Assembly: GCF_003046795.1 (NCBI RefSeq)
Contig: NZ_PZKN01000003.1
Coordinates: forward strand, 1-64,000
DNA length: 64,000 bases
Direction of reading: 5' to 3'
Origin: Desulfonatronum sp. SC1
GTDB taxonomy: Bacteria; Desulfobacterota; Desulfovibrionia; Desulfovibrionales; Desulfonatronaceae
Part shown: positions 10,134-18,701 of the stretch, piece by piece
Numbering within the stretch: the stretch's first letter is position 1
Layout: each line of letters begins with the position of its first letter
Notes under the pieces: generated by a model
What the model was told of the DNA's origin: nothing
What the model saw: only the letters and a program-made list of their open reading frames with translations
Database searches by the model: none
Position numbers and translations under genes: made by a program

Positions 10134-10637
10134 ATGGACGAAAAACAGAGTAAGAATTTGAATCAATACCTGACTTTCACCCTGGACAAGGAACTGTACG
10201 CCATGGACATTGCCAAGGTCCGGGAGGTGCTGGAGTATACGGACATCACCCGGGTACCGCGAACACCAGAATTTTTGCGCGGGGTGATCAATGTTCGGGG
10301 GCGGGCGGTGCCCGTGGTGGACATGCGCCTCAAGTTCGGCTTGAGCAGGACCGAGCAGACCGTGAACACCTGCATCATCATCACCGAAGTGGATGTGGAC
10401 GGGGAGTCCACGGTCTTGGGGGCCCTGGCCGATTCGGTTCGGGAAGTGTTCGATTTGGGGCCGGACCAGATCGAACCCGCTCCAAGGCTGGGCACGAGGA
10501 TCAAGACCGAGTTCATCGAGGGCATGGGCAAGCAGGGCGACGAGTTCATTATCATCCTGAACATCGACAAGATTTTTTCAGCGGATGAACTCTCCGTGGT
10601 GCTGGGGGTTGGAGAAGAGGAAACCAAGGTGGCGTAA
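10134..10637 (+). CDS. cheW: chemotaxis coupling protein
   Basis: This 167-residue CheW protein has the two SH3-like subdomains: YLTFTLDKELYAMDIAKVRE at the start, RTPEFLRGVINVRGRAVPVV in the centre and FIIILNIDKIF at the end. It bridges chemoreceptor tips and CheA. A strong ribosome site (CGGAGG) precedes the ATG. It is the only free-standing CheW in the window. An intrinsic terminator follows directly. Confidence 0.96.
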   Translation: MDEKQSKNLNQYLTFTLDKELYAMDIAKVREVLEYTDITRVPRTPEFLRGVINVRGRAVPVVDMRLKFGLSRTEQTVNTCIIITEVDVDGESTVLGALADSVREVFDLGPDQIEPAPRLGTRIKTEFIEGMGKQGDEFIIILNIDKIFSADELSVVLGVGEEETKVA

Positions 10638-10656
10638 TTCTTCTCATTGGCGACGG

Positions 10657-10698
10657 TTCTCCGGATCGCGGATGGTCGCGGTCCGGAGAATCATTTTT
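10657..10698 (+). terminator. intrinsic terminator between cheW and cheR
   Basis: The stem TTCTCCGGATCGCG (10657-10670) pairs with CGCGGTCCGGAGAA (10677-10690) with one G-U pair, and TCATTTTT follows. It would attenuate read-through from the first three genes into the long downstream part. It also argues against any cheR start before 10700. Confidence 0.75.
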
Positions 10699-10772
10699 AC
10701 TGCTTTCCAATAGTCTTTTGTAGTTATATTTCCGTTTTCATATTGTCATTTCCCCGTCGTAATTTCCCATAT

Positions 10773-11702
10773 ATGCGCCAGTCATATATGGATCGAGAAC
10801 AAATCCGCCCCGGCCCGCATCATCTTTTCCGTGACATCCGACACAAAGGCAGGATAATTACCATATTGCAAGGCATTGATCCGTCACTTGAGCAGATCCT
10901 CGCGCATCTTCTGGAGAACCGCGGGATTGATTTTTCCGGCTACCATCCGGCAATGCTGGAGCGTCGCGTCAGGCAGCGTCGGCGCGTCGCGGGATGTGGG
11001 GACATGGCCGGGTATTGCACCTATTTGCTGAACAACCCAGGTGAAATCGACAATCTCCTGGATGCGATAACCATCAATGTCAGCCTGTTTTTCCGGGACT
11101 CCCTGACCTTCGAGTTGATCGCGGATCAAATTCTGCCGGCCCTTGCCAGGGAGAAAATGAACCGAAACGAGGCCTCGCTGCGGATTTGGTCCGCCGGTTG
11201 CGCTCGGGGCGAGGAACCGTATTCCATGGCCATTTTGGTCCATGAACTGCGCGACAAGGAAGGTTGGCCCGAGCACGTGCATTTTTTCGCCACGGACATT
11301 GACCCCAAGGCTCTGGGCGCGGCGGCCAAGGCTCAGTATGCGCCGGAAAGCCTGCAAAACGTGAAATTCAGGCTGTTGAACAAATACTTTTCCCGGCACG
11401 GCGAAGTGTTTGCCCTGAATCCGGAGATCCGGGAGATGGTTACGTTCTCGCGCTACGACTTGCTGGACAAAGCGCACGGCGTTCCCCCGGAAAGCGTGTT
11501 CGGCGACTTCGACCTGGTGTTGTGCCGCAACGTGCTGATCTATTTTAACCTGCATTACCAGGCCGGGATATTCGAGCGGCTTTATCGCGCACTCAGTCCC
11601 AGGGGATTTCTCGTGTTGGGCATGGCGGAAAAGCCTCCGGAATGTTTTCGGAATCATTTCCAACGGGTGTTCGCGTTCAGCCGGATTTATGGCAGGCGAT
11701 AG
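10773..11702 (+). CDS. cheR: chemoreceptor glutamate methyltransferase
   Basis: CheR transfers methyl groups from S-adenosylmethionine to receptor glutamates. Seen are the N-terminal helical domain (MLERRVRQRRR), the SAM motif IWSAGCARGEEPYSMA, FFATDIDPKAL, and LVLCRNVLIYFN near the end. The frame is open from 10647, but the region before 10700 is a terminator hairpin, so ATG 10773 or 10788 (about 309 residues) is more likely. TTG 10866 is also possible. No CheB methylesterase is encoded in the window. Confidence 0.9.
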   Translation: MRQSYMDREQIRPGPHHLFRDIRHKGRIITILQGIDPSLEQILAHLLENRGIDFSGYHPAMLERRVRQRRRVAGCGDMAGYCTYLLNNPGEIDNLLDAITINVSLFFRDSLTFELIADQILPALAREKMNRNEASLRIWSAGCARGEEPYSMAILVHELRDKEGWPEHVHFFATDIDPKALGAAAKAQYAPESLQNVKFRLLNKYFSRHGEVFALNPEIREMVTFSRYDLLDKAHGVPPESVFGDFDLVLCRNVLIYFNLHYQAGIFERLYRALSPRGFLVLGMAEKPPECFRNHFQRVFAFSRIYGRR

Positions 11703-11718
11703 GAGCTAATAGGCGGAT

Positions 11719-14343
11719 ATGAAGCTCAAAGACATGCGCATCAGGACACAAATCAGGCTCGGTATGGGGGCGATCCTGCTGCTGGTAGCCACACTCGCGG
11801 CATTGGCCTGGTTCCAGACGGATCAGCTTTGGCGGCAAACCAAGGTCCTTTACGAGCACCCTCTTGAAGTTCGCCGGGCCATCGGGGAACTGAAAGCCGA
11901 CGTCCTGACCATCCATTGGGCCATGGAGGAATTGGTCGCGCATGACACTCCCCGAAACGTTGAGCACATTCTTGCGCTGATTACCGCCCACGAAGCCAAT
12001 GCCAGGGCGCAGTTCGATATCCTGTTCGACCGCTATTCCGGGGATCGAGTGGATGTCGAAGTTTTGTTCCTGGCCGTGGAAGGATGCCGGGCAAATCGCG
12101 AAGAAGTTCTCCGGCTGTTCCGGGCCGAGAATATTGACACGGCCCGAGCCGCGAACATTCACAAGGAGGTCGGGCCGGACACCCCCCATTTGCGGGAGGT
12201 GATGGGCCTGCTCCGGAGGGTGGACGACACCTCCCGCGATTTCGCGGACCATTACTACCTGACCGCATCGACGCATCATCGGACAATGACCGCCAACATG
12301 GTGGTTGCCGTGACCGCCATCATCTTGTTGACGGCAACCATCGGCTATTTCTTTTATACCTGGATCAGCAGCCCCTTGCGGGAGTTGACTGTCTTGGCAA
12401 GACGGTTTCGGGAAGGAGACTTCGGCGTCCGCGGCCGTAACGCACCGGCCAATGAATTCGGAACGCTTGCGGAGGCGTTCAACCAGATGGCGGAATCCAT
12501 TTCCTCGCAGATGGAACTGCGGAATATCAATGAACATATTTCAGAAACCCTGTTGAGCGCCAATGAGCTTTCCGCATTCAGAAAAGATCTCCTGAACACG
12601 CTGTTGGAGGCGACGGATTCCCAGATGGGGGCGTATTTCAGGCTCAACACCACGGAAGACGTCTTTGAGCCGTTCGCCACCATGGGAGTTGACCGGGATC
12701 GGTTGAAGCCGTTTGATGCATCCACATTGGAAGGAGAATTCGGAAAGGTGCTGACCACCCGGAGAATGGCCTTCCTGCGGGACATTCCCGGTGATTCGGT
12801 TTTTCATTTCCGAACCTTCGCGGGATCTCTGCCGCCCAAGGAAATGATCAGTTTTCCCATCATTCTCGACGACGGAGTCAGGGGCGTCATTTCCCTGGCC
12901 AGCATAAAGGGGTATGCTCCGAAAGCCACCGAAATCCTGAACCTGCCGTGGGCCACTCTCGTGCATACGGTCTTTGCCAACCTCATGGCCAACGACAGGA
13001 CCCGGCGGTTGTCCGAAGAGTTGTTGGAGAGCAATCAAGAACTTCAGGTTCAGCAGGAGGAATTGCATGCCCAGGCCGAAGAACTGCAAGCTCAGAACGA
13101 GGAGCTGCATTCCCAGGCCGAGGAACTGGAACTCCAGCGACAGGCCGTGGAAGAAGCCGCCCGCCTTAAAAGCCAGTTCCTGTCCAACATGAGCCACGAG
13201 TTGCGCACGCCTCTGAATTCGGTGATGGCGCTGTCCCGCGTGCTCATGATGCAGGCCAGGTCCAAGCTCAGCGAGGAAGAGGCGAGTTACCTGGAGATCA
13301 TCGAGCGCAACGGAAAAAATCTGCTGGCCTTGATCAACGATATTCTGGACCTTTCCAAGATCGAGGCCGGCAGGATGGACGTCCATCCGAAGCCGTTCGC
13401 TCTTGGCCGGACCCTGGAAAACGTCGTGGAAAGCATCACCCCCCTGGCCAGGGAAAAGCGGATCGACCTGCATCATGACATCCCCGCGGACCTCCCGACC
13501 ATTGAAAGCGACGAGCTTCGGGTCACCCAGGTTCTGCAAAATCTGCTCGGTAATGCCGTCAAGTTCACGGATACGGGCGGCGTCAGCGTTTCCGTGCGGG
13601 CTAAACAGGAAAAGGTTTTCCTGCGGGTCACGGATACGGGCATTGGCATCGCGAAAAGCGATCTGCCGCATATCTTTGATGAATTTCGTCAGGCAGACGG
13701 CTCCTCGTCCAGGAGACATGAAGGGACCGGCCTCGGTCTGGCTATTGCCCAAAAGGCAGCCAGGCTGCTTGGCGGCAACATCTCGGTGGAGAGCACTCCT
13801 GGCAAGGGATCGACTTTCACCCTTACCCTCCCGTTGACATGGCAGGGGGGGGCGCGAATCCATGAGCCGGTGAGCATCGAGCCGCTTTTCAAGGACGGCA
13901 TTGAGCGAACCCCTGCTTTCGTCGCCATGGGCGAGCGGTCCCATCAGCCCCAAATTTTACTGGTGGAGGATAACGAGGCGGCGATCATCCAGGTCCGGTC
14001 CGTGCTGGAAACCGCCGGGTATGCGGTGGACGTGGCCAGGGACGGCCGGGAAGCCCTCGACTTCGTGGCTCAAACCATCCCGGACGGGATCGTCCTGGAC
14101 CTGATGATGCCCCAGGTGGACGGATTCGCCGTGTTGGAAACAATCAGGAGCACGTCGGCCACGGCGAACATTCCGATTCTGGTGCTCACGGCCAAGGACT
14201 TGACGTCCGATGACCTCAGGCGCCTTTCCGCCAACAACATCCAGCAGTTGGTGCAGAAGGGCGATGTGGACCGGGAGAGCCTGCTGAACAAGGTGTCGGC
14301 CATGGTTGGGAGGATGTCCGGGACATCGAAATACAAGGCATAA
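11719..14343 (+). CDS. hybrid histidine kinase (4HB-HAMP-GAF-HK-REC)
   Basis: This 874-residue membrane kinase has a helix at 13-33, a helical periplasmic sensor to about 195, a helix at 196-212, HAMP, and a GAF domain (about 285-420). A Glu/Gln-rich coiled coil with EELHAQAEELQAQNEEL follows. Next are the acceptor helix [11 protein letters not shown] (His493), an ATPase domain (DTGIGIAKSDLP, GTGLGLAIA) and a receiver with Asp794 in IVLDLMMP. The chemoreceptor-like front end and the position between cheR and the next kinase suggest that it shares stimuli with the receptor array. Confidence 0.93.
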   Translation: MKLKDMRIRTQIRLGMGAILLLVATLAALAWFQTDQLWRQTKVLYEHPLEVRRAIGELKADVLTIHWAMEELVAHDTPRNVEHILALITAHEANARAQFDILFDRYSGDRVDVEVLFLAVEGCRANREEVLRLFRAENIDTARAANIHKEVGPDTPHLREVMGLLRRVDDTSRDFADHYYLTASTHHRTMTANMVVAVTAIILLTATIGYFFYTWISSPLRELTVLARRFREGDFGVRGRNAPANEFGTLAEAFNQMAESISSQMELRNINEHISETLLSANELSAFRKDLLNTLLEATDSQMGAYFRLNTTEDVFEPFATMGVDRDRLKPFDASTLEGEFGKVLTTRRMAFLRDIPGDSVFHFRTFAGSLPPKEMISFPIILDDGVRGVISLASIKGYAPKATEILNLPWATLVHTVFANLMANDRTRRLSEELLESNQELQVQQEELHAQAEELQAQNEELHSQAEELELQRQAVEEAARLKSQFLSNMSHELRTPLNSVMALSRVLMMQARSKLSEEEASYLEIIERNGKNLLALINDILDLSKIEAGRMDVHPKPFALGRTLENVVESITPLAREKRIDLHHDIPADLPTIESDELRVTQVLQNLLGNAVKFTDTGGVSVSVRAKQEKVFLRVTDTGIGIAKSDLPHIFDEFRQADGSSSRRHEGTGLGLAIAQKAARLLGGNISVESTPGKGSTFTLTLPLTWQGGARIHEPVSIEPLFKDGIERTPAFVAMGERSHQPQILLVEDNEAAIIQVRSVLETAGYAVDVARDGREALDFVAQTIPDGIVLDLMMPQVDGFAVLETIRSTSATANIPILVLTAKDLTSDDLRRLSANNIQQLVQKGDVDRESLLNKVSAMVGRMSGTSKYKA

Positions 14344-14361
14344 TGTCAAGGAGAGGGAATC

Positions 14362-16434
14362 ATGCCGAAGATACTCGCCATTGACGACAAGAGAGACAAT
14401 CTGATCAGCCTGAGCGCATTGCTCAGGAATCTGATGCCCGAATGCGCCGTGATCACCGCCCAGTCCGGTCATGAGGGGATTGACAAGGCGGTGCGCGAAG
14501 CACCGGATGTCATCCTGCTGGATGTTTTCATGCCCGGCATGGACGGTTTCGAGACCTGCCGCGGGCTGAAGGCCGAAGAGAAGGCCAGATCCATCCCGGT
14601 GATCATGATCACGGCCATCAGGACCGACGCGCAAAGCAGGATCAAGGGGCTGGAGATCGGCGCGGACGCTTTTCTGTCCAAGCCCATTGACGAGCAGGAG
14701 TTGGTTTCCCAGGTCAAGGTGGCCTTGCGGATCAAGGCCGCGGAGGATGCCTTGCGCAAGGAACGGGATTCTCTGGAAGAAATCGTTCTGGCGAGGACCG
14801 CGGAGCTGCGTGAGAGCGAGGCTCGATTCAGGGCCCTGCACAATGCCTCCTTTGGGGGAATAACCATCCACGACAAGGGCGTCATCCTGGAGTGCAATCG
14901 CGGCCTGTCTGATTTGACGGGATTCTCGTACGACGAACTGATCGGCATGAACGGCCTACTGCTGATATCTGAAAAGACCCGTGATGTGGTGGTGCGCAAC
15001 ATTCAAGCCGGATACGAACAGCCCTACGAGGCCGCCGGTGTCCGGAAGAATGGGGAAGAGTATCCGCTCCGTCTGGAAGCGCGCAACATCCCTTACAAGG
15101 GAAAAGCTGTCAGGGTTGTGGAATTCCGGGACATCACGGAGCACAAAGAAGCTGAGCAGTCTTTGGTCAAGGCCAAGGAGCAGGCCGAGGCCGCGAATCT
15201 CGCCAAGTCCGAATTTCTGGCCAACATGAGCCATGAGTTGCGCACCCCCTTCAATGGGATCATGGGCATGATGCAACTATTGCAGAGCACCCCCCTGGAC
15301 GAGGAGCAGCGCGAGTTCGTCACCTTGGCCATCAAGTCATCCGAACGGTTCACCCGCCTGCTTTCGGACATCCTGGACCTTTCCAGCATTGAGGCGGGCA
15401 AGATGGTCATTTGTCCCGCCCAATTCGACCTTGGCGATTTGTTGGAGTCAATATCCGGTCTGTTCGTCGTCAGCGCCCGGCAAAAGGGAATCGCCCTGGA
15501 GTGTTCCATGGATGACGACGTGCCCAGGCATGTCATCGGCGATGCGATTCGGGTCAAGCAGATCCTGTTCAATCTGTTGGGCAACGCCCTGAAGTTCACG
15601 GAGCGGGGTTCCGTCCAAGTCAACTTGGCCACTCTTTCAGCCGCCAAGGGCAAAGACGCACGGATCATGGTTTCCATTTCCGATACGGGCATCGGCATCC
15701 CGGACGACAAATTCAAGGACTTATTCCAACCCTTCTCTCAGGTGGACGGCTCCTACACCCGGGCGCACCAGGGCGCGGGACTCGGTCTGGTCATTGTCCG
15801 CAGGCTCGTTGCGTTGATGGGCGGGAACATCGACGTGGAAAGCGTGGTCGGCCAGGGAACCACCGTCCACGTGCTTCTGCCTTTTGCCTTGCCTGAGCAA
15901 GAGTTTTTCGAGTCGATCCACGCGACCTCCATACTCGGAGAGCCCAAAAAGTGCCTGAACATCCTCCTTGCGGAAGACGAACCTCTGAACCAGTTGTTCA
16001 TGCGCTCGATCCTGCAAAAGCTCGGGCATGCCGTGACCCTGGCCCAAAATGGCCAAGAGGCCGTGGAATATTGGAAATACAACGAGTTTGACTGCATCCT
16101 GATGGACATCCAGATGCCGGTGGTGACCGGGGTGGAGGCGACGAAAATGATCAGGAGCCAGGAATCAGAAGTCAGGAGCCTGAAGGGGGCGGAAAACCGG
16201 ATGGCGGGCTTCGGTGAGCGGTTTTTTGACCCTCAGGTTTCAGGTCTCCTCCCTCCTCCCTCTCTTTCACCTCTCTCCCGACACACCCCGATCATCGCCG
16301 TCACCGCCCACACCCAGCCCGGGGACAGGGAGCGCTTCCTGGCCGCTGGCATGGACGACTACCTTGGCAAGCCGGTGGAAGTTAAGGATTTGGAAAAGGT
16401 GTTGGAGAGGAATGTTCGCAAAGAGGAAACTTGA
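14362..16434 (+). CDS. cytosolic hybrid kinase (REC-PAS-HK-REC)
   Basis: This 690-residue protein has no membrane helices. Order: receiver (Asp54 in ILLDVFMP), coiled coil, PAS (about 145-265, FRALHNASFGGITIHDKGVI), acceptor helix NMSHELRTPFN (His291), ATPase (DTGIGIPDDKF, GAGLGLVIV) and a second receiver (Asp582 in ILMDIQMP). The front receiver probably takes phosphate from the kinase at 11719, making a relay. The second receiver carries an extra stretch of about 40 residues between its third helix and the strand TPIIAVTAH. AAGGAGAGGG precedes the ATG, 18 bp after the previous stop. Confidence 0.93.
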   Translation: MPKILAIDDKRDNLISLSALLRNLMPECAVITAQSGHEGIDKAVREAPDVILLDVFMPGMDGFETCRGLKAEEKARSIPVIMITAIRTDAQSRIKGLEIGADAFLSKPIDEQELVSQVKVALRIKAAEDALRKERDSLEEIVLARTAELRESEARFRALHNASFGGITIHDKGVILECNRGLSDLTGFSYDELIGMNGLLLISEKTRDVVVRNIQAGYEQPYEAAGVRKNGEEYPLRLEARNIPYKGKAVRVVEFRDITEHKEAEQSLVKAKEQAEAANLAKSEFLANMSHELRTPFNGIMGMMQLLQSTPLDEEQREFVTLAIKSSERFTRLLSDILDLSSIEAGKMVICPAQFDLGDLLESISGLFVVSARQKGIALECSMDDDVPRHVIGDAIRVKQILFNLLGNALKFTERGSVQVNLATLSAAKGKDARIMVSISDTGIGIPDDKFKDLFQPFSQVDGSYTRAHQGAGLGLVIVRRLVALMGGNIDVESVVGQGTTVHVLLPFALPEQEFFESIHATSILGEPKKCLNILLAEDEPLNQLFMRSILQKLGHAVTLAQNGQEAVEYWKYNEFDCILMDIQMPVVTGVEATKMIRSQESEVRSLKGAENRMAGFGERFFDPQVSGLLPPPSLSPLSRHTPIIAVTAHTQPGDRERFLAAGMDDYLGKPVEVKDLEKVLERNVRKEET
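16148..16287 (+). repeat. repeat-derived insertion in a receiver domain
   Basis: This coding stretch (SQESEV... to ...SPLSRH) has no counterpart in ordinary receiver domains. It includes CCTCAGGTTTCAGGTCTC (16231-16248), read as PQVSGL, which recurs in two other kinases of the window at the same structural position. Confidence 0.65.
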
Positions 16435-16590
16435 AAGGTGCCAGTTGAAAGAAGCTAGGCATTGCCGTGCATCTGTCCTTCCCGTCGCTTGGTTTTTTTC
16501 GAAATTCAGCGTATCTATCGGAATCGAAAATGAACGATGACGGCTGGTGTAAGCTGCATGGAAGTCCGGGTGACTAAAAGGAGCAACAAG

Positions 16591-18696
16591 GTGACGGGGA
16601 TGAATCAGGTGAATCCGCGAGTCATGATCTGGGGATTGAGCGTCATCGCTCTGTTATTTTTCGCCGCGGCGCAGTGGTCGGAATTCTGGTGGTTGTTCGG
16701 TTTTGGCGTTGTGGCGCTGGGCTGGGCGGCCTTTTTTGCAACCTCGTCCGCGGGCAAACCGTCGCCCCTGGCCTTGCTGGCCGTGGAGGCGGTGGCGGGC
16801 GGCAAGCCTGTCGACGCGGAGGCCATGGAGCAATCCGGCGGCGTGGACCGGTTGGTTGGTGGACTGGTTCGCGCGGTCCAGGACAACCGGCGCGATGTTT
16901 GGTTTCTGCGCCGAGGGTTGGCCGAACTCAAGGCCCCGATGCTTTTTTGCGACGCCCAGCGGCGAATCGTCTTCGCCAACGCGGCTTTTTGCGCGGTTCT
17001 GGGCATGACGGAAGATCAGGTCCGAACCAAGCTGCTGAAGGACGTGCTGTTCGGTTCGTCCGGGGGGCCGTCTGAGGCCGGGGAACTGGAAACGGCGTTG
17101 GCCGAAGGGCGTGGGCTGGACGCGGAACTCTCCTTGAAGTTGCCGAACGGGCGAGCTTGGTCCGTGCGCTGCGTACTGGCTCCTGTGCGGGACGGCGCGG
17201 AGCCCCTGAGCGGTTTTTTGCTGTTGTGCATGGACATGGGCGCCATGAAGGAGCAGCGGGATCGCCTGGAGGAACAGAACCGCAAGCGCCAGGTTTTGGG
17301 CGAGGAAATCAACGAATTGTCCCAGCGAGTAGCCTCGGCTTCGGAGGAGCTTTCGGCCTCGGCCGACGAGCAGGCCAGGGGTGCCATGCAGCAGAAGAGC
17401 CAGACTGATTCCGTGGCCACGGCCATGGAGGAGATGGCGGCCACGGTTCTGGAGGTGGCCAGGAATTCCTCCAGCGCTTCCCAGGCGGCCCATGAGGCTC
17501 GGACTTCGGCTCAGGAAGGGGTGGAGCTGGTGGAAAAGGCGGTCGCCGGGATCAACGGCGTGGCCGGTTCGGCACGGGAACTGGCTCAGGTGCTGACTCA
17601 GCTCAACGAACAGGCCGGGGCTATCGGCAAGATCATCAACGTGATCAATGACATCGCCGATCAGACCAATCTCCTGGCCCTGAACGCGGCCATCGAAGCG
17701 GCCCGGGCCGGGGATGCCGGACGGGGGTTCGCCGTGGTGGCCGACGAGGTGCGCAAGCTGGCCGAAAAGACCATGACCGCCACCAAGGAAGTGGAGCACG
17801 CCGTCTTGACCATTCAGGGCCGATCCAAGGACGCGGTGGCCTCCATGGAACAGACGGAACGCCAGGTTCACGAAAGCACTGATCTTTCCAACAAGGCCGG
17901 AGGATCCCTGCGTTTGATCATGCAACGGGTGGAAGAGGTGGTTTCCCAGGTCACCCAGATCGCCGCGGCCGCGGAACAGCAGTCCGCCGCGGCGGAAGAA
18001 ATCAACCACAGCATAGAGGGGATCGCCCAAATCGCCAATGAAGCCGACGAGGGCGCGGGCCAGACCGCAGCGGCTACCCGTGATCTGGCCGAGTTGGCCC
18101 TGGAGCTGCTGTCTGCTTCTCAGAAATTCAGCGGCGCCAAGTCGGATACGAGCAAGCTGGCGGCTTCGGAAGGTCAGATGAAAGGAGTGCTGCTCAAGCT
18201 GATGCAGGAATTCGCCAAGGAAAAATTCGGTCAGGATGTTTATAAGAAGCTGCAAGAGGAGCTGGGCAATCCGGTCTTCCTGCCCACGGCCAGCTACCCG
18301 GATCAGGTTTTGCAGCAGATGGCCGAAATCGTCAGCAGGCTCACCAAGAAGAGCAAGCGGGACGTGCTCATGGGGTTGGGGATGTACACCGTGCCCCAGT
18401 TTTACAAGATGTATCGCCGCTACTTCAACGCCAAGAATCTCAAGGAATTCTACCTGAAGATGAACGACATCCACGCCCAGTTGACCAAGGAGCATCCGGG
18501 CATCAAGCCCCCCAACTTCACCTATGAGGACAAGGGCGACGTGCTGTTCATGAACTATCGCTCCAAGCGCGGGCTGTTCAACTATTTCGAGGGCATATTG
18601 AAGGGCGCGGCCGTGTTCATGAAAGAGCGGGTGGACGTGACGGTCAAGCCGCTGGACGAACATACCGCCAGGGCGGAAATCCGATTTCACAAGTAG
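16591..18696 (+). CDS. chemoreceptor with C-terminal H-NOX heme domain
   Basis: GTG 16591 is chosen because AAAGGAG lies 7 bp ahead; an ATG follows four codons later. The 701-residue protein has two close N-terminal helices, a PAS domain (about 90-210), a signalling hairpin with tip [20 protein letters not shown], and a C-terminal H-NOX domain (about 530-701). The heme signatures are the proximal His628 in NDIHAQLTK, the PP 12-13 residues later, and YRSKR (Tyr656, Ser658, Arg660), the YxSxR motif. Tyr665 in GLFNYF aligns with Tyr140 of the Thermoanaerobacter protein, which stabilises bound oxygen. It should be a gas-sensing receptor. Confidence 0.93.
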   Translation: MTGMNQVNPRVMIWGLSVIALLFFAAAQWSEFWWLFGFGVVALGWAAFFATSSAGKPSPLALLAVEAVAGGKPVDAEAMEQSGGVDRLVGGLVRAVQDNRRDVWFLRRGLAELKAPMLFCDAQRRIVFANAAFCAVLGMTEDQVRTKLLKDVLFGSSGGPSEAGELETALAEGRGLDAELSLKLPNGRAWSVRCVLAPVRDGAEPLSGFLLLCMDMGAMKEQRDRLEEQNRKRQVLGEEINELSQRVASASEELSASADEQARGAMQQKSQTDSVATAMEEMAATVLEVARNSSSASQAAHEARTSAQEGVELVEKAVAGINGVAGSARELAQVLTQLNEQAGAIGKIINVINDIADQTNLLALNAAIEAARAGDAGRGFAVVADEVRKLAEKTMTATKEVEHAVLTIQGRSKDAVASMEQTERQVHESTDLSNKAGGSLRLIMQRVEEVVSQVTQIAAAAEQQSAAAEEINHSIEGIAQIANEADEGAGQTAAATRDLAELALELLSASQKFSGAKSDTSKLAASEGQMKGVLLKLMQEFAKEKFGQDVYKKLQEELGNPVFLPTASYPDQVLQQMAEIVSRLTKKSKRDVLMGLGMYTVPQFYKMYRRYFNAKNLKEFYLKMNDIHAQLTKEHPGIKPPNFTYEDKGDVLFMNYRSKRGLFNYFEGILKGAAVFMKERVDVTVKPLDEHTARAEIRFHK

Positions 18697-18701
18697 TTGC
18701 C

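Noticed and set aside
10647-10772. Upstream extension of cheR to 10647
   Set aside because: It overlaps an intrinsic terminator, and the extra residues have no similarity to CheR.
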